A stretch of DNA of 64,000 nucleotides from Perkinsus olseni (GCA_013115135.1 JABANP010000140.1:51710-115709); one strand, 5' to 3'; positions 47,301 through 59,455 are shown, counted from the stretch's first letter. Notes: generated by a model not told the origin, from the sequence alone. A program made the numbers and translations.

Positions 47301-50300
47301 ACCAGGTGCGGCAAAACCGACGACCTGACAACAGAAATGGTCCTCCGCGGTGTCGTAGCCGGAAGCAGCCTCTCACTCAGCCTCCTCAAACTGTACAACC
47401 CCGAGGAAGTCCAGTCCCGTCTTAGTGAGGGTACCCGTCTTGTCGAAGCACATCTGCGTCACGCGCCCTGAAATTAAGGCCATCAAACATCACCCTTTAG
47501 CGAGTCGGCAAGGAGCTACTACCAGTTAGTGTTAGTCTAGCCACATCACGGCAATAGACACGTAAGTTGCCGCCGACGTCCCCTTCCTCATCGTCATCAC
47601 ACGACTTGAACGCCTCCTCGGTTTCTGACCACATGATAGCACTCAACCTCTTCTCCAACCAGTCCGATGGTCCGAGAAAAACACAACTTCATGAAGCCAA
47701 AACCTCAGCTCGTGCTCGGCGGAACGATCCGCAGGCGACGTAGAGGACGAACTCACCAATTCTCTTGGAGCGGCATCGCCATACCAGCGGTATCCGCCTC
47801 TTCTTGTTGTTCCCAGCTCTCAGCCTAGCTGCAGACGCGAGTTGTCCTCCGAGTATCTTAGGTTGAACATAGGAAGATTCGCAGCAAGTTGGTCAGAGAC
47901 TTACCGCAATGGATAGCAACGGGCTGATCATCCCAATGACGGCCGTGCACGCATTGAGTATGCTACCCAGGTTGAAGGCGTATTTTGCGTTGAGTATTAT
48001 AAAGTCAATTATACCCAAGACAAAGAGGATGACGAGGACCGTCCAGATCTCTCGGACCCATGTAGCTGATACTGGTGCACCAAATAGGAGGGTCCGGAGG
48101 AGCCGGCCACGAAGGCTGTCAGAGGCTCTATGTGTGACGACTAGCAAGCAACCTGGAAAGCATAACATCTGCACGCAGGCCCCTGGGCAAACAACCAATG
48201 CCCACCATTTCAACTATGCCCCTCGGATATGAATGCAGAGCAGATAGCGACAGCGTGAGACAAGACTGCGATGCTCACCTTTGCCCCCTGAGGCTGAAGG
48301 AAGGTCTGCTTGGGGTGCTCCCGAGGCTGAGAGCAACTTGGTACCGGCAAATACGTAATGCTTCTTGTTCTCTGTTCCAGGATTCCGAGGGATATCCATC
48401 ACCTCAGGCTCATCCTTCGGCGAAGGCACCTGCTCGATCAACTTAACCTCAATTAACCCCAACCTGACGAAATACCCAGGGAGAACGGTGCCACCAATCC
48501 CAGGAACACATGCGTGGATCGAAGCGAGTTCAGCGGAATGGGCCATGGGAGACTTCAACTACGCCTACCTCGAACTTTTGGATCGGCATGGTCTCTCCAG
48601 TAAGAAGACTCTCATCACAAACCGCACTGCCGCTTATGATCATGGCGTCCACAGACAGCTGGCCTACGTCATCAGAATCGTCCGCATCATCGTCCATCAG
48701 AGCAATCAAGTCCTGAGAAGCAGTGGTGGTACCTCTACACACAATCGTCCCTGTCCCCACGTACTCCCTGGACGAGCAAGTCGCTTGTCAGCCTTCGCCA
48801 CGCGCCGTCTCTCTTCACCCACACCTCACCAGTAACCCTGGCCATGTCCCTCAACTCGAACCGCTGACGTCGTTCCGTGCAGACCTAAAGGGGGCCAATC
48901 GTTGCAGGCCATCGATTAGGACACGAGCGATAACCTTGGCAACGGCGCTGGCCAGGGAGAGTATGATAAGGACCACACCATAGGTGATGTACTCCCAGAA
49001 CACCGGCAGCCAAGCAGCAGCCAGTTGATATACATAGAAGTAGTTGAAGAGCTCATTGCCCTGAAGAGCGAAAATTCATGCGGGATGAGGATCTGATCGA
49101 AGGTCTCACGAGAGCCGTTAAAAACGATGGAACCGGCACGTCGATCTCGTTCTTGCCATCGATCGTGAGGAACTCTGCGGCCTCAGTCGAGCTCCTACCA
49201 CCTTGCCCGGCGAAAACCTAAATCATCAAGAACTGGCGCCCCTTTCGAAGCACACGTCCCCTACCTCCTTCGCAGTGGGGCCTTCGGAGTTGAAAATGGA
49301 TACCGAGGTGAATAGAGCAACCTCCTCCACCCACGAGTATCTCGACAATTGGTATGCAACCCATCGGATGCTGCCCCCCGCTGTGGACTGAAATACAACA
49401 ACAGCACATCACCCACACTGATGAAGACCTTGCACTAGGAGGACTACCTTGACTGTGCAGAGCTCGGCATGGTCACTAGTGGTACCACACTCATCCACGT
49501 TATGCGACCGCATCATAACATGACTGAGGATAAGGACATCAGATAGCCAGCAGACGGATGAGGCGTCGAAAACGGCTGAAGATATTCCTAAGTGCTTACT
49601 CGGCAACTCGCAGTTCGCAGGGCTCCAAGTAGAGCAAGCCCAGGGTTTTGGAGAACCTTATCGAGATCATGAGCAGGAACGTGCTCGCAACCTGATATAC
49701 GACAAGGTAACCCCTCGCGTGCATGAGGCAGCGTGATAGCAGCAGCACACAACGGGAAAGGTCAATCAAAGGCTACACTTGTCACTCGGGCTGACGGATG
49801 AGAATCTTTCTCACGTAGCTAAGTCCAGCATCCACTCAAGATACAACCATTCCGACAGTCTAAAGGAGCATCGAACGCAGAAGTCAACCAAACGCCCCAA
49901 GCGGGATCCGCCAGTCATTCTCTGCTTGAGAAGGAGTGGAAGAAGAGTTCACGGATAAGAGCACATGACCAGTAGTACCCAAGCTATAAGGAAGCCGGAG
50001 GTATAGCTATCCCAGCTTGGAGTGAACCCGACTCTGCCGAAGGGCCAAAAACCGTAGTAACTGAAGATTCGGGTAGATGACCAGACGAAGGGATTATAGG
50101 AGCCCCAAAGCCTTACTTTCCAATGGCCAAGAGAAGCATCCCAACCTCCATCCAAATCATCCAAGCTATAGCCAGTACTTGGATAGCTGTCCCCAGCAGC
50201 GTTCGTCTGTAGCCGAGCTCAGTGATGCCCTCTGACTCCAAGGCTGCGGTATGACCTGCTCACAGGAAACATGACTGTCGAGCTGAGAGACCACCATCAC

Positions 50301-50446
50301 CCAGACCTACCATGCGCTGGTCTAGCCTTCTTGTTGAGTAGGAGCTTCGAAAAGTGCAACAAAATGATGATTACAAAGATACAGTAGTTACATAGATAAA
50401 AAGGGGCATAGAGAGGGACGTCACCGATTTCCTGATCGGCGGCCAT
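44302..50446 (-). CDS. P5-type P-ATPase (ATP13A-like), tandem copy 1
   Basis: A polytopic membrane ATPase. The group includes the lysosomal polyamine exporter ATP13A2 and the ER helix dislocase ATP13A1. Pieces in order: first exon MAADQEIGDVPLYAPF with a membrane helix (50446), GKNEIDVPVPSFL (about 49165), the actuator loop DESLLTGETMP (about 48590-48620), TM4 VIGMISPLLSIA (about 47935-47905), the P5-type phosphorylation site CFDKTGTLTKTGLD (about 47420-47457), HTVSVISGNELVGSQ, VMITGDS (about 46530), VFGRMTPHQK, the hinge GDGGNDSGAL (about 45805-45830), SGRVEASVAAPF, C-terminal helices and the stop before 44302. Many introns of about 45-60 nt. The usual P5 TM4 motif PP-x-L-P reads SPLLS. Downstream neighbour of copy 2 on the same strand; substrate unknown. 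Confidence 0.88.
45627..45957. repeat. Gene-conversion tract, ATPase copy 1
   Basis: 331 bp differing from 52494-52824 at only six positions that I count, with no indel, while DNA on both sides is strongly diverged. It covers VFGRMTPHQK through the hinge motif, a whole intron and the start of the next exon. Confidence 0.85.
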
Positions 50447-50784
50447 AATGACAACAATGAGCTGACAGAAACACTGCACTCGACCCAAGTGCGCCTCCCA
50501 CTAACACAAAACCACTGAGGCGTCACAAAACGCTTCAATAGCTAGCTACCGGTAGTACAGTCACACGGAGCTCAGGAAAGGAATATACTTCAAAACAAAC
50601 ATGTCCAGTGAGGAAATATGGCGTGTGTCGGATACTAATCAACTAGTGTTGATCTTAGATGCGATGGGGGGGCTCACTTTGACGCCCATAGAGTGCGGGC
50701 CCAGTAACCTCGTCCCAAGGCGAACTTGTTTCGTCTTCAAACCTGGAAAGTGGATCTAGACGGAAGTAACACCCGTCACCAGCC
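50447..50784. other. Spacer between the two P5 ATPases
   Basis: 338 bp holding the 3' end of copy 2 and the promoter of copy 1. No ORF supported. Confidence 0.5.
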
Positions 50785-53700
50785 TTACGCAACGTGCTGG
50801 ACGTCAGCGAAGCGATCCTCGGCGTAGTCCATCCCAGTGAAGTCAGCATCGGTGGCCAAAGAGGCCAGAGAGTTCCGCCGTGCTGTCTTCGACTTGCCGC
50901 TGTGGCCTGAACCACGGACGTAGACAACAACTATGGGTAACATGTACTGCTACCACGCCTGAATCTCCTCTTCAACTTCTTCCCCAGCACTCGCAGCTTT
51001 GGCAACTGGAATGAGCGGCCACCGCCGTTAACCGTTCCCGCAGAGGCTGACAGGGGGTACGATGGCATGGGACCGAGAGGACCTCGCAACAACAGCTCAC
51101 CTTCCTTGGCACCCCAACCCCAACGGGGGAGAATCTTCTGCACACACGGGCCAAGGATAATGATCTTGTAAGAAAGGTGATGTAGAATAGTCATGACGGT
51201 GAAGAGGGCAAGGAACCCCCACCGAAGACCCACTGGTAGTACGTTGGACGGCACCGAGCTGTACCTGACATTCAAGACGGAGTCATGAGTCACAGGGGGG
51301 ACAGGATATTGTGAGGAGCTAGAAGTGGGCGCTGTCCCTGCCTACCACTCGGTGCCCCCTATTTCTTCGTAACTGAAGAGGAAGTAGTTGAACCAGCTGT
51401 CCTTCAGAGCAAAGTAGTCCTCCTCCTCGCAGTTGACCTAAAGGGTGATGCAGTGAGTCGCGGATGCCATCCCAGGCGTAACAGAGAAATGGCCAGAGCT
51501 AGAGGTATCAGAATGCGATTCTTAGTAAGAATCTCTACTAAGGGTAAGAATTTCTTACCTTAAACGCGCAGTTGTAAGAGCAGCTTCCATTGAGCAACAG
51601 CACCAACACGGGCACGCTGAGAGCAATCACTGCTACCATCAACGCCAAATTGCGGTACCTGCCAGAGGAGGAGACAAGTGAACACAATCAACATGCAACT
51701 TTCCCGTCGCTTCAGCCTAGCTCAAGCGTAACCGACCCGACCCGCTACTCACACAGCCCGACGGTACACATGACCGTAAGAGTAGCAGACAGCTGTATCG
51801 ATGGTAGCCCAGGACATCCACACCCAAGTCAGTGCCGCTTCAAAGTTATCAGAGCGCTTCTGCCACTCGTGAATGTCACTACCCTCGTCGTTGAAGCGGG
51901 CCTACCAATACGGGCATCATGCCATAGCCAGAGGGCGGCCGCACTTACAAACCACGACTCGCCGTCATGAAGATAAAGTATGCCTAAGGCTGTGAGAAGG
52001 ACGAGTGTCAGAATAATAACCTGAGAAATGGGTAGTAGAACGCAGATTCCACGACAAGGCAGATGGTGCCTCGATCCTACAGTGAGGGTCGAAGCTGTGA
52101 TCATGGCGGGCCCTAGCAGACTTCCCTCGGGAGCAACTGCGGCTAAGGTTCGCGCTGGTCGGGCCTGGCTTGAAGTGTGATCCCCCAACAGCGAGCGGCA
52201 GCAACAGAACTCACCATCGAGATCGCCCAGAGAAGCAGTGGGGTCATGACCAGGTCCTGAAAGAGGTAGCCAAGCGGGGCCAGGTAGGCCCCAACCATAG
52301 ACAGAAGGATAATCTACAACACGAGCCATTGCCTAACAAGCTCAGGACATTCTCTCAGAGACGGAATCACCTTGCCCATGGCGCCAAGTATGCCCCTCAC
52401 GACCAGGAACCGATAGGAGGCAAAGGAAGTGCAGAGGGATCCACGAGCTGGAGGGAAGGGAGGGAAAAATACATAGTAGAAGCATGGCAGGTTTGTTCGC
52501 ATTACCTTCTCTAAGTAGCAGTACCAATGAGCCAATACTGGGGCTATCAGTGCTGAAGGGTGCGGCCACACTGGCCTCCACTCTACCACTCAAAGCTAGA
52601 CCTGATAATAAGAGGGATGATGGATGGACGCGGAGGTCCGTTGCCTACCAGCAGCTGCTGCTCTGAGGGCACCGCTGTCATTACCACCATCACCACACAT
52701 ACCCGTTATAAGATTGAGAGGTGGACGAGAGTACGCTGTAATAACCGATACTTTCTGATGGGGCGTCATACGACCAAATACTCTTATACGGGCACAGGTG
52801 CAGTCCACTAGACCAGGCCTGAGATACTACCTCCGCCGAACTCTAGTGGCAATGAGTGTGACCTACCTGCGCACACCCGCTGGTAGCAGACTGTTCTCGC
52901 ACTCCCCGCGGCACCCCATGAGCGGGACAAGCTTCTCCGAGCGCAGCAAGGCCGCAAAGCAAGCCCCTGTGACACAGAGGGACGTCGGCCGAGCACCCGG
53001 GCCGCACACAGCGGACTCCGGGACGATCTCGTGGGAGTCCATATCACGCCACTCGATCTCCGATCCCTCGGCAGAGGCGCCGCCAATGACAACCCTAAAG
53101 CCAATTGAGGAATTGTGGTACCGAAACATAGTCCGGTGAAAGAGACGTCCACACGTGATCTAATCTGTCCGAAGTTCTCCTGACCAGACTGAATGTTGCG
53201 AAGGAGCTGCAACCAACCTCAATGAGTGCAGATGAGCCCATGCGACATCGCATTGGTTGAAGGGACTCGCGCAGGACCCATCTCTGCCATCCATCTCACC
53301 TGTCACGTCGGGGGATGATACCAACTTTCCGAGCAACAGTCGCGCCAGTGAGGACCGAGTCACCAGTGATCATGACGCTATCGATGCCACCAGCCTTGAG
53401 ACAGCTAATGTGCCGGCTTGAGTCCGGCTTGAGCTCATTGCGGAACAACAGGAGCCCCAATAGCGACAGCTCCGACTCTAATTCTTGTCTTGGAGCTGAT
53501 CGACCTGACGACGATGTGCATCCCTAGCGACAATCACGCTATGCGTTCTGCTCACCTGACGATCCATCGGTGATTTCCCGGGCAGCGATAGCAAGTACGT
53601 AACAGCCCTCGGCAGCATAGCGCTCGGCAGCGGAGACTACAAGACCTTCAAAGACTTCCCTGGTGTCAGAGCCAGCACTCTCTTCCCCGTTATGGAAGCT

Positions 53701-56448
53701 GCACCTGAAGCCACCATACATACCGGAGAGGTGATCAGGTAGTACAGCAGCACCACATGATTCATGTGACATGAATGGTCAAGATACTCAGCGGAGCAAC
53801 GCAAGCAGTCCTCTCCCACCAAGCAATGGGAGTGAGAGACAATCGAAAATATGGTCATTGGTGGTCCAAGACTCCCTCTCACCTCGACAGGATTGCCTCA
53901 TGGGACCCCTTGCAGAAGACGTAGGCCTTCCCGCTATCAACATTGCGCGCCACCACACTCATGGTCATACTGTGATGGTCGAAGGTATGCTGCTTGAGGA
54001 CCTCCCACTTCCCTTCACCTACTGTCAAACACGCTCCACACCTCACCCACCACCACCACCACTACAGCCCTACCTTGCGGCTCCTGCGCCACAGACATAT
54101 CCATGCCATAGCTCCACCCAAGCGACGTGGCTGCCTCAACCATGCGAAGCTCCACCTGTCAAATGACCTGGATGCGAACAAGGAGGGATTCAAGCCTACC
54201 TGATGCCCGACACGCTGGTTGGCCCCGACCACGCTGACCGTGTGAGTGAGAGCCAAGCTAGGTCCAATGAGACCTTCCACGCCCTTAGACGGAGGGCCTC
54301 CCGAGAACGATAGCAGCGTCGGTGGAGCTGTCGGCCTGGATTCAAATATGAGTCGGGAACCGAGACAACGAAGTGAGCTCACTTCTCCGCATCTACTCGA
54401 ACTATCCCCACAAAATCTAGTCCAGTTTTGGTGAGAGTGCCGGTCTTATCGAAACACATCTGGCTGAGGCGGCCTGCACGCAGAAATCACCCATTAGACC
54501 GCACCAGGGTACTACCAGTTAGAGTTAGGCGTTCAACGTCTCTGCAGTAGACTCGGAGATTACCACCGATGTCCCCCTCGTCGTCACAGTCGGTGAAGGC
54601 TGCTTGGGAATCTGACACAGAAAACGGTCGATGACGCATGGCCCTATGCAGAGCGGGGCTGATGCAGATGCAACCAAATGTTCAGTACGCCAAGTATCGG
54701 AGGAATAGCCCGATCCAGGATTCAACACTCCTCACTCACCTCGCTCCTTCGCGCTCCTGCCAATCAGACGGAAGCGCTTCGACTTGTCCGATCGCAGTCG
54801 GGAGGCAGCCGCCAATTGGCCACCGAGTATCTTAGGTTGAAGGTGGTAGATAACAAAATAGCTACCACTTAGCTTACCGCTATGCTGAGCAGTGGGTTGA
54901 TCATACCCACTATAGAGAAACATGCACTGAGGATGCTGCCCAGACTGAACGAGTACTGCGCGTTGAGGATGAAGAACTCCACAAGACCGAATGCAATCAG
55001 AATGCCCAGAACGATGCGGATCTCCCTGGCCCAGGCCAGCTTTAGCGGTGCACCAAATAACAAGGTACGCAGGAGGCTGCCCCGCAGTGTCTCGGCGGAG
55101 GTATGAGTGACAACCAGCAAGCAGCCTACCAAACAGAACACTGGGAGGAGGCGAGCGTCCACATTCAGGTTGGGCTTACCGGTCCCCGTGGACCCGGCGG
55201 GAAGTCCTTCCTTGGGCTCGCCCGTGGCCGATAGCAACTTGGTGCCAGCGAAAACATAATGCTTCTTATTCTCGGTCTCGGGACTCCTTGGTACGTCAGC
55301 CATGCTGGGGTCGGCGGCGGGCGATGGCACCTACAGGCTAAAACGATCGTTTTAATGGGATATTTATTTACGAACCTGGAATTTTTGTATCGGCATGGTC
55401 TCCCCAGTCAAGAGGCTCTCATCCACAACCGCATTGCCACTGACAAGCATCGCGTCCACAGATAACAGGCCCGCACTCTCTCTAGTATCTTCATCGTTCA
55501 ACAGCGCTATAACATCCTGAAGAAAGGCGGAGCGAAGCTGCCAACCACGGAACCACCGCCGGCTGCTGTCGCTACCCCCTGCACTAGGAGGTCGCTCGTC
55601 GTCCTCGTCCAGCTACCATCTCGCTTCACCCACACCGCGCCGCTGACTCTCGCCATGTTCCGAAGCTCAAAGCGCTGTCGTCGTTCAGTATACACCTGAG
55701 GATACTCTGTGAAACCGCTGCGAAATAGTGCCGGGTGAGCAACGATGGCCTCAGCACACCTTGAGTAAACCGCTTGTTATCGCCAGCAACGCCAATAAGA
55801 GACCATACGTGACATAATCCCAATAGACTGTGAGCCATACAGCACATAGCTGGTACATATAAAAGTAGTTGAAGTACTCCATCGCCTGAACAGAGAATTC
55901 TAAGCACGGATGATGCTGACGAATCAACCTACCGCCGCCCTGAGGAAGGTAGGCACAGGGATGACGATCTCGTTCCGCCCATGACTCCTAATCATCGTGG
56001 ATGCTGTGCTGGAATCATGGCCGTTGACGGATCCGTGCACCTGCACAGTAGATTCAATATCGCCGGGAATCGAACCCGAGACCTCTCTACCTGTCCAGCA
56101 GTCGGCCCTCTTGGGTTGAATATAGAGACTGCTTCGAAAGCGGGTGGCCCGACAGCTCTACTGCCACTCCAAGTGTAACGGCGGAGCTGGAACGTGACCC
56201 ACCTCGAGGCCCGGAGTTGGCCAACTGCGCCAACTGCGGCGCGGAGTCTGCGGAACTGCAGGAAATCCGTGGCATGAATTTGCTGAACCATTCCATCGCC
56301 TCTGGCTTTGTGACGGCGACTCCTGCAGCAAGCCACCTGTTCCCAACTCGGGAGTGCCAAGGATTGCAGGACGGCTGCTACGTTTCATCGCCTCGATCTC
56401 CTCCCGAGTCTTCCGTTCACTCCGACGCCAGTGTGTAAGGGTTCTCAA
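50785..56448 (-). CDS. P5-type P-ATPase (ATP13A-like), tandem copy 2
   Basis: A paralogue of copy 1 in the same orientation. Recognised: the N-terminal segment TREEIEAMKRSSRPAI (about 56400), RWVTFQLRRYTW and AVSIFNPRGPTA (about 56190-56100), GRNEIVIPVPTFL (about 55980-55945), ELRNMARVSGAVWVKRDG (about 55670), DESLLTGETMP (about 55395-55425), a long TM segment with INPLLSIA (about 54890), CFDKTGTLTKTGLD (about 54430-54465), VMITGDS (about 53355), VFGRMTPHQK, GDGGNDSGAL, SGRVEASVAAPF and C-terminal helices. The end joins through a 47-nt intron (GTAGCA...TTCAG) to an acidic tail stopping at 50785; without it the protein would stop at 50928. The 5' end is not certain: no exon matching copy 1's first exon was found. 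As in copy 1, the TM4 PP-x-L-P motif is replaced (NPLLS). Confidence 0.85.
51517..51559. repeat. Pair of palindromes in an ATPase intron
   Basis: GATTCTTA-g-TAAGAATC (51517-51533) and GGTAAGAA-t-TTCTTACC (51543-51559). Both share the ATTCTTA/TAAGAAT core with the palindrome at 19236-19252. Confidence 0.6.
52494..52824. repeat. Gene-conversion tract, ATPase copy 2
   Basis: Partner of 45627-45957, equal length, six differences. Confidence 0.85.
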
Positions 56449-57283
56449 AGGCTATGCTAATAGCTACAGAGGCGTCAGTTGTAAGGCAAGGTGAAGGCCT
56501 CAATCCCAACACTTGGAAGTCGGAGTCAAAGGTGTAGTTGTTGAGAGGTTGGAATCCAACCGTTGGATTGCCGAGATCAATGGCGAGCAAGAGGAGCACA
56601 CAGTGATTGCAAAAGAGAAGATCCCTTCCAAAGGTCACCGCCCCAATCTTGAAAGTTATGGGACTACCAAGAATGGAACAGCCGGCAGTTATGAGCAGGC
56701 AAGCCGAAGCGCGCTCCAGTACCGTGCGCCATCAAGCCAGCCGTACGTCCTGACGTCACCTAGCGTCGAGTTCCGACATAAATTGCTACGGCGATTGTTG
56801 ACGTCATTAGAGTTGCTTTGTCTCTACTGCAATATTAACTTTACCATCCAATTGATAACCTGCAAATGTCGTATACTTGTCGGCAGTGGGTCTCAAAGTG
56901 TCTTATTTCTGCTATATATCCACACCGTATGAAGTCTCCCTGCATGTGGTGACGCATCGCGTCCCGCATTCCGTGGCGCGTTTGTCCCCTGAATTGTTGA
57001 TGACCTAACGTTAGGGTTTCGAAGAGATACGATGCCTGCCACTAGAGCCCCGTTCATACGGGCGTAGCTCTGCACTTGATGCGCCCTACGGCAACAACTG
57101 AGAGACCTGGGAGGTGGTGAAAGAGGTCACGCCTTGCTCCTGGACGCAGTCGTGACCCGGAAAGGCAGTCCGACAGGCGCTGTTTACGGGTACGTTCATA
57201 GCTCGGTGTCACCAAACAACCGAGAAGCCTCCGGTTTCATTAGCAACAAGCGCAGAGCCCAAGCCCAAGCTACTCGTATCGAC
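56449..57283. other. Region upstream of Cys-rich peptide gene
   Basis: No firm gene. The + strand ORF 56513-56932 begins protein-like (VKGVVVERLESNRWIAEINGEQEEHTVIAKEKIPSK split over its start) and might be an exon of an unknown gene. From about 56770 the DNA matches 62005 onward, so it belongs to the duplicated segment. Confidence 0.35.
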
Positions 57284-57900
57284 ATGAAGTACTTCTTTGC
57301 TGTGATGATCCTGTCTATGAGTTGTGTCAACATTGCTGCTGTAGACCGTGACTTTGTAGCCGGCGGTGCGGGGGATTTGACCGCTGACATCGTGCAGCAT
57401 GATGTTGATACTAGAAATCGCTACCAGTCGGTCTATGGTGACAACTCCGTTATCGCAGCTGACGTGGATGGTCGTCTTTTAAGGGATGACGCTCTTTGTG
57501 ACAATTGCCTGTCTTGCATACGTTCAAAAATTGGGATGGTCCTCACCCACTGCCTAATTATATTTGGCATTTGTGGTGGCACCGACAACTGTTTCGACTG
57601 CTGCGCATATTAAGCCGCTCGTCGCGTGATGGTCGCCTAACTTTAATCACGGATTCAGAGCCTGCTGATCATATGAGTTTATTATACTGCTCCGATCGAA
57701 TTTTATTGTCCGATTTCCTATCCTATTTTGCCCGCGCCTCCGCTCAAGTTATACACGTACAGTGTGCATCGTACTCGTCGGGACCTCTTTTATTTAATCA
57801 TATTGTGCTGAGTTATAGTCAATATAACTTCACTGTGCAGTGGTTGGAGAAACGTATTCTTCTCAGTGTCTGATTGTCTTCTTTGAACGCTTGCAATCGG
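56770..57900 (+). repeat. Segmental duplication with Cys-rich peptide gene, copy 1
   Basis: Matches 62005-63260: CTACGGCGATTGTTGACG near the start, ATATATCCACA-CGTATGA, the peptide gene itself, and its downstream AT-rich DNA including CAAGTTATACACGTACAGTG. Borders approximate. Confidence 0.8.
57284..57613 (+). CDS. Small Cys-rich secreted peptide
   Basis: 109 residues from the Met at 57284. The frame is open upstream but the paralogue conserves this Met and its context. The signal peptide MKYFFAVMILSMSCVNIAA is followed by an acidic spacer (DRDFVAGGAGDLTAD...), VIAADVDGRLLRDD, and a Cys-rich tail with CDNCLSC, THC, ICGG, NCFDCC (eight cysteines in the last 40 residues). This layout (leader, acidic pro-region ending near an Arg-Asp-Asp segment, compact Cys knot) resembles processed secreted peptides, but no named family is recognised. 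Expected to be exported; role unknown. Confidence 0.7.
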   Translation: MKYFFAVMILSMSCVNIAAVDRDFVAGGAGDLTADIVQHDVDTRNRYQSVYGDNSVIAADVDGRLLRDDALCDNCLSCIRSKIGMVLTHCLIIFGICGGTDNCFDCCAY

Positions 57901-58560
57901 ACTCGGTATTCGGTGAAATTGGACATACTATCGGCGAAATTGATCTCCACACTTCGACAAGGTTGTACTCATTTCCGGTGCGCCCGCGGAATAGATCGTG
58001 AAGCCGCAATTCTTGTCAAAATTGATCTCACTATGTTCTCCGGTGTCAAGCTTGATTTCACTAAGGGGCCCAGCGAAGTCGATCTCGCCAAGTTGTATAA
58101 TGAAGCAACAGACTACCATGGAAAGCTGCTTTCGGAAGTTTTTTCCCGCTTTTTTTTCTTGCTTTTTTTTCTTGCTGCTGGAAGTCTGCTTTCGGAAAGC
58201 ATCGAGAGATGGCGCCGATTCTGCCTGCTCACACAGGCCATTGCAACGTTGGTAAGTTCAACCGTAGGTTACTTACGCGACATAAATGACACGTGACACA
58301 TAATAAATACGTGACATTTGCGTGCCATATTTGCGTCTATCGGATAGACTCTATCCGCGGGTCTTTTTGGAGCGTATGTGTGCTCACCAGTAAGAGTCTC
58401 TTCTTCGGTTCAGAGATGGGATCCGGATATAGGGGTCGTTCTACCACGGGAACGAGAAAAAATGCACAAGGCAAGAATCCTCACTTGACACCAGAACGAG
58501 CTGAATGTTCTTGTCGAGTTTTGATCACGCCACTTGGATTGATGGATAGTCTAGTATAGT
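57614..58560. other. AT-richer region after the peptide gene
   Basis: Includes T-rich runs at about 58137-58175. The + ORF 57874-58296 has an internal repetition of VKLD/AKLI/VKIDL units, and the opposite strand shows matching GEIDF/SEIKLD/SEINFD units, so this is an imperfect repeat. A similar start (TTCGGTGAAATTG-ACATAC) recurs at about 63818. Confidence 0.4.
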
Positions 58561-58830
58561 GAACTATTGGGAAAAGATTTCGGCTAAAACTCGTTCAGGT
58601 GGACCATAATCGAATGGCCGCGATTCTCTTCCGAAGAAATACTCGAGTCTTTCACCTCCTCCAGCCGGGGGCTCAGCAGCCCGCTCGCAGCGGGCTCGAC
58701 CAGGAGTCGACGACCCCTCGCAATGCCACCACGGACCGTGGTCCACGGTGATGGCATTACCGTGATGGTGATTTTCATGTAGGATATTCCTGAAGGATGT
58801 GTGCCGACAAGCTCGAGACAAGCTGTCTCG

Positions 58831-58879
58831 GACAGCAGTCCCGCATGTAATTGCAGTAATTATATGCGAGACTGTTGTC
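58831..58879. other. 49-nt compound hairpin
   Basis: GACAGCAGTC pairs with GACTGTTGTC (one G-T), then GCAT with ATGC and TAATT with AATTA, closed by a 5-nt loop. Two small symmetric internal loops separate the stems. 19 pairs in all, the longest structure of this stretch. Confidence 0.7.
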
Positions 58880-59009
58880 AAGTAATTAAAGGTTACTTTA
58901 GTCGCTCTAGTAATCAAATAAATGTGTACAGTAATTGAATTACTGCTCAGGCTCTGACGGTCAGACTCTGACCGTGAAAGTCAATCTTTGAGAGACTTCC
59001 GGCAGAGAT

Positions 59010-59249
59010 ATGTACTCTCAGGTGTTTGCTTGCGGTAACTGTGGTACCTGCGGTAACTGCGGTAACTGTGACGGGGACCCCGTCAACCCGCGACGGTCAC
59101 GGGGTAACGGACCCACATGTTTGGGTCCCACCATGGGACTCCCATACAAGCCTATGGACCCGAGGCTAAGGTTGATAGGTTCCGAGTCTAACAGCTTTCT
59201 GAGCAACATATTTGATGGGTCATCAATGACGAGGGCATCATCATCATGA
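59010..59249 (+). CDS. Possible 79-residue Cys/Gly/Asn-repeat protein
   Basis: Starts MYSQVFACGNCGTCGNCGNCDGD, a short C-x2-C repeat built from GGTAACTG-type 9-base units. No signal peptide or known domain. It lies inside the hairpin-rich stretch and overlaps several stems, so it may be a chance ORF. Confidence 0.25.
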   Translation: MYSQVFACGNCGTCGNCGNCDGDPVNPRRSRGNGPTCLGPTMGLPYKPMDPRLRLIGSESNSFLSNIFDGSSMTRASSS

Positions 59250-59455
59250 TCAACATGATGCACTGGTGCATGAATTGAATGGTTTGATCAGCCGACTTGA
59301 TTTACAAGTGTTGACATTTGCCACCGTTTTTCGCTGACTTGAAACCTTCAGTCCTGCCTCCACTACTTGGAAAGACGCGACCAGAAAGACGCAATTCGTG
59401 AGGTGGTGGTCGTGGTCCTTGTACCGGCCGCCAAGATGGGGTAAACCCGGTATGA

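Noticed and set aside
56060..56100. tRNA T-arm-like GGGTTCGATTCC (minus strand)
   Set aside because: No A box, anticodon arm or acceptor stem could be found. The spot lies at an exon/intron border of P5 ATPase 2, where the protein aligns with copy 1.
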